64,000 bases of DNA. It comes from Cryptomeria japonica. Lineage: Eukaryota; Streptophyta; Pinopsida; Cupressales; Cupressaceae. The stretch is taken from positions 345,966,169 through 346,030,168 of the forward strand of contig NC_081412.1 in NCBI RefSeq assembly GCF_030272615.1. Reading direction: 5' to 3'. A program made the translations under genes and the position numbers. Positions 46,440 to 56,973 of the stretch are shown in pieces (the first letter of the stretch is position 1; each line of letters begins with the position of its first letter). The notes under the pieces are model-generated. The model did not search any database. It saw only the letters and a program-made list of their open reading frames with translations, and was not told the origin of the DNA.

Positions 46440-46816
46440 TGTTAGAAACACAGTTGTCGTTGCAACAAAAGATCGACTTGTTAATGCCCAATACAACCGC
46501 GAGATTTAATGAATCCATGGGAGGCGATTAAACCATGTTGCAAACCCGAGCACTATGATGCATAACACAAGCAGACCAAGGGTACACACCTTGCAACAAT
46601 CTCCCCCTCCAGCGCAAGCGAGGGGTTTGAACCCGTAACCTGGGCTCTGATACCACTTGTTAGAAACATGGTTGTCGTTGCACCAAAAGATCAACCTGTT
46701 AATGCCCGACACAACCACGAGATTTAATGAATCCACGGGCAGTGGTTAAACCATATCGCAAACCCGAGCACTACACTGCACAACACAAGGAGACCAAGGG
46801 CGAACACCTTGCAACA
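46440..46816 (-). mobile_element. Complete TRIM element (377 bp), TSD ATGAC
   Basis: Two 159-bp terminal repeats (46440-46598, 46658-46816) start TGTTAGAAAC and end TTGCAACA on the plus strand. Perfect ATGAC duplications are at 46435-46439 and 46817-46821. The 59-bp interior has, on the minus strand, an initiator-Met primer site (TGGTATCAGAGCCC, 46655-46642) two bases from the 5' repeat, a GGTTCAAACCCC B-box-like phrase, and a GGAGGGGGAGAT polypurine tract at the other repeat. The empty site is visible in the other L1 LTR near 26933 (GCAATGACATAATG). Terminal-repeat retrotransposon in miniature, non-coding. Confidence 0.95.
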
Positions 46817-46982
46817 ATGACATTATAAAGAGCAGTGATCATTGAGGGCAAATGTAGGGTAATTCACAACAAGGGAAATTACAAAAAAAGAGGGAATTAG
46901 TCGACTGAATTACTCGCTTCATCCATTACAAGTGAAAGAAGGCCAAATAGAATACGATCCCAAAAGGGGACATCACAATGGA

Positions 46983-48516
46983 CCAGTATTTAACATAGAG
47001 CACTCATCAATATCAATGTCACATATTGAATTTACTCTTATTTTCTTAGAGCTATCGATTGTTCAAGGAGGATGAAGGATGGAAACTTCCAATTTCAGAA
47101 TTTGAAGAATGTCATGTAGAGGGTTAGGCCCTCTAATGTTGTACAAGTGGTCACCAATTTAGCCTATGTATAGTGGTCACCAATTTAGCCTATGTATGTA
47201 ATTTAGCCATCTTGATGGTGAAGGGTGCTTACAAACACATTCTTTGGATCCCATGTTGTGTTCATGTATTGAATAACATATTGAAAGACATTGAGAAGAT
47301 AGAATGGGTGAAGACAATCGTGGCAGAAGCTAGAGACGTATAGATGTTCATTTGCAATTATCACATCTAGCTTACTTTGTTCAAGACTTTTTCAAGGAAA
47401 CGATTTCTCAAGCCCATGTTAACTAGATACCCAGCTATTTCATTTCATTAGAGAGGACGCTTGAAATGCAAGAGCCTCTACATTTAATAGTAGTTAATTC
47501 AAAGTGAGGTAGACTATACAAGGCAAGCATGACCAAAGGAAAAAGTGTGAAACAAAAGATTCTTAAAGATGATTGATGGTCCACAGGGAGGTAAGAAATT
47601 GCTGATTCTATTATTAAAAATAATAAAAAGTTATATAATTAATGTTTCTAACTTGCAAATTATTTTCACTCTTTGTGCTAGCATTCACTCCTTGTCATTT
47701 GAATCTTAATCATTTTTGAAATTTTAATTTTTGTAACTTGTTTGCACTTGCAAATATGTTGATACAAAACCTACTTGCCTTGGAGAGATTTACGAGAAAT
47801 TTGATAGCATGCTTGGGAAGATGAAGCAAACCATTCAAAAAAAGGATCCTACATTGGGATTTTATGAGGAGCATATTAGACCCATTGTGACGCAATAGTG
47901 GAACACCATGAATGTCCTTTCTCTAAATCCCAAATGCTATTTAGTAAGACCTAAGAGAGTACCTCCATCTCAAGATGAAGAGGTGAAAGAGCAGCTCATG
48001 AAAGCCTTTCCAAAACGGTATATCAATGAGGAGTCTCCTTTACTTCTCACACAAAGGTTAACCTTTGTCAATCTTCATGCCAACATCCAACAAACTATAG
48101 GCAAGGATAGATAAAAGCTACAATTGCCCAAATCAACCCTATTAGATGGTGGATGTGACATGGCAATAATGCACCAAAGTTGGGGATGCTTGCCATTCAC
48201 CTCCTTTCACAGCAGGTGAATTCCTTTGCTACAGAGAGGAATAGATCCACATACAACTTCATTCAATCAATCAAGGCAAACAACCTGAACTCTCAACAAG
48301 TAGGGATCTTGGTGGTTGTGCATAGTGCCTCGCAACTTCAAAATCAAAAAACTCTTGAGTATTGCTAGAAACCAACCACCCACTATGCCATATAGATTGA
48401 TGAAGAGGCACAAAAAAGATTGGTTGGGGGATCTATTTGATGAGACAACACCTCATAGTGGCAATGGCTCAGACTTAAACTTCGATTTTAATACAGTGTT
48501 ACCAGATGTTAATTAG
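46983..48516 (+). pseudogene. hAT-family transposase relic, middle and C-terminal part
   Basis: The frame resumes right after the L1 TSD (HRALININ, then a FLRAIDCS block, matching the hAT 'HRTLINFLV...FLRSVDAS' region). Next come NVVQVVTN, ILWIPCCVHVLNNILKDIEKI (47240-47300), KPTCLGEIYEKFDSMLGKMK (47767-47826) and the dimerisation region AIHLLSQQVNSFATERNRST (48189-48248). The last stop is at 48514. These are the hallmarks of plant hAT/DUF659-type transposases. There are many stops and frameshifts, so it is long dead. Confidence 0.85.
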
Positions 48517-48783
48517 GGCTAGCTACATTTTCTTTATTTTTTTATTTTGTAGTTAAAACTTGCAGCCTTTGCGCACTTGGTTGTATTTTTTATTCAATAC
48601 ATATGCACATTTACAATGAAAGCAATTAAATTTTGTTAATTTGTTTGTTGACTTTCACATTTAATCTTAACTCAAGTCAAATATTATGCATCAAGGTTCT
48701 ATACTATCTATGATAAATACCTTATCAATTTTATCATATGAATATTTGAAATGTCCTTATATTTTAAAATTCTCTTTCTTTTT
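48517..48783. other. Spacer between hAT relic and retroposon
   Basis: AT-rich, no gene seen; may contain the 3' end of the hAT element. Confidence 0.3.
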
Positions 48784-48799
48784 AACATCCATACCCTAA

Positions 48800-49706
48800 C
48801 CCTCCCAAGAAACCTAAAAAGGTGCAAAAGAATTTGTCTGTAGAAACCAGCAAGGGCAAGGGTTCTCCTTTAGCGGTGGGAGCTAAGTTTGCGAAGAAAG
48901 TCAAGAGGAAAGGGAAAGGTTCTGCCCTTGTGATATCTGATAGTTCCCAGGAGCATGATGTTCCTATCTCCCCTCCTAACTCTGAGGACTCTCTTTCTCC
49001 TCATGACAAGGAGGGGAGTTCTCAGGTGTTCGTGGACTTGAGCTTTCAGGATTTTCAGCCCAAGAAGGAGATTTCTTTTGGGGTTTTGGAGACTGCCAAA
49101 AACAGCTCTGTGTATTTCTTTAGACTCTTCAGATGGGCTTTTCATGAGATTAAAAGCCTCAACCTCAAACAGAGAGCCCTTTCTTCTAAGATTAAAGACT
49201 TACATGCGAAGGAGGATATGGGGGAGAAATTGCTAGTTACTACTGAGCCCATGCATTCTGGTGGTGTGAAGGAGAAGCCTCAAGGGACCTCTGTTTGTGC
49301 CCTTTGGAATGAAGATGAGAAGAAAATGATGGCGGATTGTTTAACCAAGAATGTGGAAGCAATTGAAAAGATGAAGAGAGGTATGATAACAAGTTTAGGG
49401 AAGCGGAACAGAGGATCAATAAATGTGAGACCACCCTGCGCAAAATTGTTAAATCCTCAGCTGATAATATGAGTACTATGGTGGCCAGGCTTGAAAAACT
49501 TCACCAAGATAGGGTTTTTGTTGACCTGGACTAGGATAAAGATCTGGGTACTGAGGATACTTCCGGTCCGAGCAAGAGAACTAGGGCAAGTACGAAGAAG
49601 AAGACTACTAATCTACTGCAAGACATCCTGGAGTTGAAGAAAGCGGCCCAGAAGATGAATCGACTTGAAGCTGAAGTTGCTGATACTTTAAAGAACCTAG
49701 ATTAGT
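48800..49706 (+). pseudogene. Retroposed ORF, Lys/Ser-rich then coiled-coil, unknown
   Basis: Open from the 5' truncation point (PKKPKKVQKN) through 49380, then a frameshift. The other frame continues from about 49378 (KFREAEQRINKCETTL, MVARLEKLHQ) with one TAG at 49533 and ends near 49705 (LLQDILELKKAAQKMNRLEA). A basic N-terminus, an acidic Ser/Pro stretch and a long C-terminal coiled coil are visible. It could be a LINE ORF1-like protein or a retroposed host transcript; I cannot decide. Confidence 0.45.
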
Positions 49707-49942
49707 GTTGTTTCTTCTAGTGCTATTGTGTTCTTCTGCTAGTGCTATTGTGTTCTTCTGCTGGCGTTTTGGTGGCTTTTTGATGGTGTTGGGTTGGGTT
49801 TCTCTCTGTTTGTCTTGTTTTCCTGTCAGTCTTGTTGTCTTTCTGGTCAGTTCTATTTTGTTGGGCTTTAATGATACATTATATATAATTTTCTTGTAAA
49901 AGGTTTCAGGTCCCTTCAAAACTTGTTTTTGCCTTAATCAAA
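48800..49942 (+). mobile_element. Retroposon with 16-bp TSD (LINE-mobilised type)
   Basis: AACATCCATACCCTAA (48784-48799) and AACATCCATGCCCTAA (49943-49958) flank the segment, a 16-bp duplication with one mismatch. It ends in CCTTAATCAA with no long poly(A). It starts inside an open frame, so it is 5' truncated. This is the footprint of target-primed reverse transcription. There is no reverse transcriptase in it. Confidence 0.75.
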
Positions 49943-49958
49943 AACATCCATGCCCTAA

Positions 49959-52102
49959 AAAAGGGCCTCCAAAATAGGCAAACCCCTATCCCCCTAGTGT
50001 CCATGTCTTGTAAACTTGGTGGAATGTAAATATTTAGAGGATCTCCTAGAAGGCCTAATGATAGATGTTATAGATTTTTTACACACAGCTATTTCAAAAT
50101 TTCTAGTGAGCAGAAGTATTGTTAAGCTATGTGTCCTTGCCCAACAACCAAAATGATAGGCAATTTCTTTACTTTGTTTGCAATTAAGATCCAAAACCCT
50201 AATATTTAACTTGTACACATGAATATTGTAAAAAGATAGAGGTCATTGCCTTTGACTCTACAGTTTAGTTTAGCTTTACATTACAAGGGATCTATCCCTT
50301 CTAATTCGAAGAAAATTTATCGTTACACACTATTTCGTTGTCTTGTACCAAAAGGTGCAAATTAAATAGCTAAGACCATGTCTCCCCATTATAAAAAGTT
50401 AATGAAATGGAAGGTTTCAAAAAGATGAAAAGCTTCCAAATGAAAACTTCATGGTATCCTTAAAATATCCTAGAAGTTCTAATTATTGTATGAATAGAAA
50501 TGCATCAAAATCAATCTTAAGTGATACACTAAAGATACTTCCACAAACAACGAAATATCAAATGTGAATTATTTCAAGCCTTACAGACTTTATCATCTCA
50601 AAGAACGCTAAGGACATTCATTCTCTATTTTAGCCCATTATCAAATTAATATTCCCAAACAAAAATGCACATAATGTAAAGAATTAGGTATGGCTAAATT
50701 TGATAAACCTTCTGAATTTAGAGCTGCTGATGAAGTACTTGCTACAGTACGCCTACGCATTCGCCGATTTATAGGCTGCCTTACTGGAAGGTTGACAACA
50801 GGAACCTGAAATTCCAGTTTATTTCAGTCTATCATTGATGAAAGAAAATCCTAAAGTTAAAATAATTGATTATTCCACATCTTTACAACTTCCAAAAATA
50901 AAAAATAAAGAAATAATTACTACTGAGATTTAATTCAGAAACGCATTAAAAAAAACAGTTGAACAGCATGCAATCAAAAAAGGCCATATATACAAGACAA
51001 TCAAGCCTTGATAAGTTAACTGATGTCTGGTTAAAGACAGTCCTACACCAAAAGGAACTGCACATCAACCCAGAAGAAGCAAAATATTGAAGCATTCATT
51101 AGTAGAAGGAAGGAAAAACAATCTTGTAATCCACAGGCTAAGCTTTCTGAATTATATAATATTATAATGTGCCAGCCTTTGTCTCTTCTCTCTTCAAGCT
51201 GAGGATGGTGTCCATGGGAGAGAAATGTGAGATACAACATTCTAGCAAGCTCTGTTCAATGATTATTAACAAAAAGTCCAGTATCTGCTGACTTACTAAG
51301 CAAAAGTTCACCTACTATGTTCGATGTGTTGAAAATATTTGTCATTGATGTCAAAGGCACTCATGTAAGATTGTTTAAATGTTTATAATGAATATCAAAG
51401 CAAAATCAGAATAGTTCGTTATACATTCCCATTGAAGAAAGTAGGTGAAATGAGAAGACTGGCATAGAGATATTCATATGTTTAAATTAAAGATTTAAAC
51501 ATAATACACAGTCCACAGCAATCTGTATGCCTAGTCTGCAAGGTTGATTATTGAAGACACAGAGGCACGTGATATTGATATTGAAAGCAGCAATTAATGT
51601 ATATTATAAAGCAGCGAAGTAAAGTAATAAGGTAGCACTTATTAATGAAATGGCACTGATAGTTTAATCTGCTGCGATCTTGAAATGCACAGTAAGCTTC
51701 AACTAGTCACAGGAGGTGATGATGAAACTTGTGGATGCATCCAGATTCTCTCAATACGAACAAAGAACAAACCTGTGTTGATAGGAGAACCAAGTCTTAG
51801 CAAGACTGCAAAATCTGAAGGGCTTGCCCAATGTACAGTGCAAGGAGATGTTCCACAGGCATTTATGAATCGCAAGTTGATCACTGATTGCTTGAGAAAA
51901 ATATGAAGGAGAGTTCGAGGACAGGCTAAAGGCTATAATTATTTTGTGGAGGCAATAACAGCAAACATAGAAAGGATAATCATGGATGCATCTCGAGCTA
52001 TCTACCCAAACGGTGGTTTACTATGCAGCGATCTTATTTAGGTAAGCAATATTATCGACTCTACGATAACCATTGATAAGGCAGTGAATCATTAATACAA
52101 GG
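49959..52102. other. Unassigned AT-rich region with one exon-like block
   Basis: No repeat boundaries recognised. 51590-52100 repeats short phrases such as GCAGCGAT and GCAGTGA at irregular spacing, which continue after F2. The exon-like block at 50641-50805 is listed separately. Confidence 0.3.
50641..50805 (-). other. Possible terminal exon of a host gene, 54 codons
   Basis: On the minus strand AACTGGAATTTCAG precedes an open frame from 50805 to a TGA at 50643-50641. The first 40 codons have coding-like composition (VPVVNLPVRQPINRRMRRRT, then Ser/Ala-rich). The acceptor is preceded by a modest pyrimidine tract. No upstream exon was found. It may be a gene fragment or chance. Confidence 0.3.
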
Positions 52103-52107
52103 AATAA

Positions 52108-54333
52108 TGTAATGTCACCTTGTCCGCTCTAGTTTGTTTCGGCATCTGTTGGCCAATTCTAAGACCCGTTGGTCAGTCAGAGGCAGAATTAGGGTTTCCT
52201 ATTTTCTAGGAGGATGTTTCGGCATTTTTGGTTGCCTGCATGTTGGAGTTTGTCAATTTGGGTTCTGGATTCCTTCTAGGTTTTTGGAAAGTTTCGCAAT
52301 GATGTTACATGCATAGCAAGCAGCAGAGTTTGGCAAACTTACTATTTTTAGTAAGTGGACGCAAGAGCAACTTATTTCTCTGGGTTTTTCTGGGTTTTCA
52401 TAGAGCTTCGCGATAGTGTAACATGCAAATGAATCTGAAGACTTTTTTTGGACTTACTATTTTTAGTAAGTTGCGATGACTGCTCAGAATCTGGTAAAAA
52501 TCACTTTGGAAACACTCACTATTTTTAGTAGTGTGCTATTTATAGTAAGTACTATTTTTGGCAGGTTGTTATGGTCCAATTTAGAAGTTATGGCAAGCAG
52601 TGCAGTTTTCAGGATTCCGGCCTTCAATTATTTTGAGCAATATTCGGTATATGACAATTAAAATATTTTTTAATACTTTATTATTTTCCCCTTGGCCTAG
52701 GCGTAAATGGTGTATGACATTAAGGGAGTCGATTTGATATTTAATTTATCAACTTATAGCCGAAGTCTGGACGTCCATGGAGGTGTTTTTCATTAAAAGG
52801 GATTATGACTTTACAGGTATATTTGATATTTGCTTAAGGGAGAAATACATTGTTGCTAAATAAAACATTTAGAAGTCATTTCCCTAAGTTTATGTTGAGC
52901 GCTCACTTATTATATTATTGGCAATTTTAATAAAGTGACTCATCTATGCACTTGGGCGATTTGGAAAGGAGATGGAATGAAATGAAATGAAAGGCAAATT
53001 AAAAGAAATTTGAATGTCAATGTTTAATCCCATATTGGAGGGAAAGGAAGTTCGATTTGGAGAGAAGATTATAAATAAAGGCCTTGGGCTCTCATTTTGG
53101 GTATCCATGAATATTATAACGAAGTGTTGTCGGAATGCTGATTGGATGCTTCGAGGATTGTCTCCTCCTAGATTGAATGCTTGGCTTCTCGCTTGAAAGA
53201 TAGCGACTAGCTGAGACTTGGGACTGTTCTTCACTGGGGAGAATAGATGGAATTCATTGTGAAGTTTGTGTTTGAAGTTTTCTAATTTTGGAGTGCTGTG
53301 TGTGTGTTCCAGGTTGCTGATTTTCAGTGTGCTGTAGGTGTGTTTTGCTCATAAGTCTCTGTGTGGTTTTCTGACGGTTCTGGGTATTGGCTCGTTATTT
53401 CTCTATGCTCTAGGCGATCATTCCTCTAAGCTTTTAGCACTTATCTTGGAGTCTTTAATTTTATAATTGCAAATCAATTTTCTGCCCTAACCACACCATG
53501 CTGGAGCTGCCTTGGGATACATGCAAAATAGTTTTGGGTATGTTTGATGTGTTTTGTCAGTTCTAGCTTAATCGCCTATCTCCTAGTTTTCATTTGCATC
53601 TGATTTGGGGTCATTTCATTCTGTGTGAGCAAAGTTGTGAGCAATTTTGTGAGTTTTGTAGTTGCTGGTCTGCGTATTTCCAGCTTGTTGTTTGCATATC
53701 AGATTCTGAAATTGATAGTGAGAAGGGTGTTTTTTGGAGTGGTTAGTTATTGGTGGTTTTGGAGTGCATATCTTATAATTTGCAGCAATGGGCAGCGATG
53801 TTCTTATTCTGAAATCTCATGCTATATATTGTAAAGCTGATTAGTAGTACTAACAGCTAATTCTTTCTGGAATTGTAACACAAGACCCGCTGAGTAAGTG
53901 GAAGAGGTTGGCCTTGCCACCTATCTTTCTTATTGTAATGTTGTCCTCCCACTAGATAAGCAGTTGAGTAGATTGTATTTATCATTTTCAGTCATCCCAC
54001 TGAATAAGTGGTTGAGTGATTGTTATTTACTTCAGTGTCATTGGCATTGTGATTGGCTGGTCAAACTATCGACTTCTTGTTATAATTTCTACTACCCGCT
54101 GGACAAGCAAAAGGGGTTGGCTTGCCGCCTAGTATTGTAATTTCCAATTAATTTTGGAAGCTAACAATCTCCTTATCACCGTATGCTCTCACTTCCCACA
54201 TTGGGCTCTTGGTGATCAAAAAGTGGAAGGGTTACCTTTCAGAAGCATTTTGATTATCATTTTTCTAACCCTAACATGTGCTTGTGATGTTTGTAACTGG
54301 AAAAATTTGAAAAAAATCAAGGGGGATATTTCA
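52108..54333 (+). mobile_element. Solo LTR F2 (TGTAATGTCACC...GGGGATATTTCA), TSD AATAA
   Basis: Perfect AATAA duplications at 52103-52107 and 54334-54338. It aligns with F1 along its whole length except that it lacks M1. Palindromes ACTTACTA/TAGTAAGT are at 52337-52356 and 52452-52471, plus an imperfect one at 52511-52532. The TATA box TATAAATA is at 53070-53077, 1,263 bp from the 3' end. CCGCTGGACAAGC-type phrases near 53890-54130 match the F1 U5 region. No ORF. Confidence 0.88.
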
Positions 54334-54338
54334 AATAA

Positions 54339-55512
54339 CAATTCACATAAGGAGGAGATAAGATCATTAACAAGTTGAACATCATTAACAGCAATTAAAG
54401 GAGACAAATCGATTAATGGAAAGAGACACAAATTACATTAGAAGGTAATCATTTTGTCATAGAAGACAATGATTAATTAATTAATCAGAGGCAGCGATTT
54501 ATGAAGACAAAGGTCAGCAATTTATATGCTTAAGTCAAAGACTTATTAAAGCAGAAATAAGAAGCATTTGAAGTAAGGAGTGCGATCTGTGTTAAGCAAA
54601 CATTACAAAGGAAGCAGCGACTATGGTTGTTAATGCAGTGATCTCCTAATGATAAAAAACAATAAATAATATGAAGTGACTATAATGCAAAGTGTGATCT
54701 TATTAAGCAAAGTGATGTAATTTGATAATGCTTGGTGTCTATTACCAAACATAAGATTAGCATTTGTTTATTAACTTGAAAGGAGATCCATTTGTAAAGT
54801 TCGCCTCTCTTGTGAAAAGGCACGAGATGGTATACACTATACATAAGGAATATAACATGGAGTTTTTAAGTGAGCACGTGGTAAAGAAAATATTATATAT
54901 AAAAAGGGTAGAGAAGTATGTGTGAGTAAAATATAAAAGTGTGTGTTGGGGTGTGGAGAAATATAAAAATGCATGTCTTTTAGATAGAAGGCATAGTTTG
55001 AAGGTATGTAAGGAAGATTTAAATTAGTTATGAATGATGAGTATGTTCCTCAATGTAATACAGATTTGATAAGAGGAAGATGAAAAGATAAGATTGCAGG
55101 TTTGATGAGAAGGATAAAGGAGTTATATAGCAAATTTATATGAGTTTTATAGCAGATTTATATGAGGAGTTAGAGATCATTTCATAGCAGATTTGAAGAA
55201 TAAGTTGAGAGGAAGAATTATAGTATAATAGGATCATCCATCATCAATTTAAAGGTTGAAATTTGAATGAGGGGTTGGTGCCTCTAGTGGGTTAAGCACT
55301 CATGAAAAGAATGAGGTTTGGTGCCTCTAGTGGGTTGATACCTACGAATTTGTAAGATAAGTTTCCTATATATAAGGAAGATATTTTGTCGTGGTTTTCT
55401 CCGTTAAAGGTTTCCACATATATATCCTATGTTCTACTTGTTGATTTTAGTCCTTTAGATTAATACAATACTCAGAAAATAGAATTTATCTTTAATTTCC
55501 AGATTACTATTA
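54339..55512. other. Unassigned AT-rich sequence
   Basis: No gene seen. 55267-55345 contains TTGGTGCCTCTAGTGGGTT twice. CGTGGTTTTCTCCGTTAAAGG at 55390-55410 resembles the U5 core of plant copia LTRs on the plus strand, so part of this may be a copia LTR or leader. Confidence 0.35.
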
Positions 55513-55517
55513 ATTGC

Positions 55518-56514
55518 TGTTAGTGTTTTAGGAGTTTCCAGAATTAAACAAAAGTAGAGAAATGAACAAAAAGAACACAAAACACACAAGTACCCTGGGA
55601 AAACCTCCTAGGAGGAAAAACCCAGCCAGAAAAGATCCTCAGATCTGATTATGGATTATGAGTAGTAATCTGATTACAATACTTATCTCAGTTTACCCTT
55701 AGGGCTAATGGCATCTTCAAGTGGTTTCGGATCTGCCCCTTAATCAGTTTCAGATCTGCCTTTTTGTTGTATCAATCATCAACCAAGAATTTGATCTTGA
55801 AATGGCTTGTATGTCTCCAGCTGATGACTGTAGTCAAGTTCAGAACAGCAGGTCATTCATATCTCAGTTTACCCTTAGGGCTAATGGCATCTTCAAGTGG
55901 TTTCGGATCTGCCCCTTAATCAGTTTCAGATCTGCCTTTTTGTTGTATCAATCATCAACCAAGGATTTGATCTTGAAATGGCTTGTATGTCTCCAGCTGA
56001 TGACTGTAGTCAAGTTCAGAACAGCAGGTCATTCAAATGGCAGATTGCTTGATAAAGGTAACTCCCTTAGCAGCAGAGATGGATCGCTTTATGCCCAGCA
56101 GATAAAAGACTAAGTTCGTTGTCCTTCAGATCAGATTCAAGTTTGCTGTCCTTCAGATCAGATTCGCATGCATGAGAGAGTAGATGTGTTGAGTTATGAA
56201 TGAAGTGAAGTTGACCTTTATTTATATGAGGTGAGAGATCTAGTTAGGTCAGCTTTTACATTAATAATAGCTTTTAATTATTAATATCTTTTCCTTGAGC
56301 GAATTGCCTTATAGGGTCAGCCCTATTTATGGGGAGCACGTTTCCTTAGTGTGACGTGAGTATTTAGGGAGTGGCGTGTGAGAGAGGGCCCAGCCCTACA
56401 CGTTAAAGAGGGGCCAGCCCTTTGGGCAGATTCCAATGTTGCAGCCCTTTGGGCGGATTCCAATGTTGCCTAAGGCAATTGGAATCCTCCCCTCCTACCT
56501 AATTACAATCAACA
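55518..56514 (-). mobile_element. Copia-type solo LTR with internal 176-bp tandem duplication
   Basis: On the minus strand it starts TGTTGATTGT at 56514 and ends CACTAACA at 55518. It contains TATAAATAAAG (56226-56216) and the copia U5 phrase GGAGGTTTTCCCAGGG (near 55610), which also occurs in the 11233-12176 LTR. The flanking pentamers (ATTGC left, CTTGT right) differ at two positions, so the TSD is weak and the ends are tentative. No primer site follows, hence solo. Confidence 0.6.
55685..56036. repeat. Tandem duplication, 2 x 176 bp
   Basis: The segment from ATCTCAGTTTACCCTTAGGG to AACAGCAGGTCATTCA occurs at 55685-55860 and 55861-56036 with only one or two differences. It is recent compared with the rest of the LTR. 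Confidence 0.95.
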
Positions 56515-56746
56515 CTTGTGTTACATGGTAGTTAAATTTCATGTGAATATTTATATGAAATGAATATGCTTTGGGATTACATTATGTGCTCTTGTCGTTA
56601 AGTTGAAAAAGTAAAAGTTCGACATTATACTGATTCACCCAACCCCCTGCGCTCCGCCCCCCCCCACATCCTAAATGCATTGAATCCAATTCTTAGCATA
56701 TTTCCAACAGCCAATCATAGTAGGAATTTAAGGGGAAGACCTGGTA

Positions 56747-56973
56747 GGATGCCTGGAGACTGTCCTCATAGTTAAGCCCAAGAGCACAGAACAACCAACC
56801 AAGTCAATTTGACCCTTTGGCCCACAAGCTAACCAACTTGGGGTGGGCTACTTAATTGAAGGATGCCCGGATAATGATTCATCACAACTAAGCCCAAGAG
56901 CATGGAACAACCAACCAAGTCAATTCGACCTCTTGACCCACAAGCTAACTAGCTTGGGTGAGCTACTTAATCG
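56747..56973. repeat. Tandem duplication, 2 x ~113 bp
   Basis: AGGATGCC...TTAAGCCCAAGAGCA...GAACAACCAACCAAGTCAA, ending GAGGGTG-like GGGCTACTTAAT, occurs at about 56747-56860 and 56861-56973. Copies are about 85% identical. Confidence 0.85.

Larger units (their letters stand above)
26529..46977 (+). mobile_element. 20.4-kb nested LTR element L1 inserted in the hAT gene, TSD GTGGA/ATGGA
   Basis: Two LTRs starting TGTCATGCCCC and ending CATCACA lie at 26529-27095 and 46034-46977; the second holds a TRIM. Without the TRIM both are about 565 bp and about 90% identical by eye. Flanking pentamers are GTGGA (26524-26528) and ATGGA (46978-46982), one transition apart. A primer-site-like TGGTACCAAAGCAATG follows the 5' LTR by two bases. 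A GAGGACAAGCAA...GAGAAGGGCGGAC polypurine-like tract precedes the 3' LTR. The internal region has lost or never had pol. The interval 27366-43652 is the later insertion E4. Own sequence is about 4.2 kb. Confidence 0.85.

Noticed and set aside
46506-46736. 76-codon minus-strand ORF
   Set aside because: It spans the terminal repeats and primer site of the TRIM.
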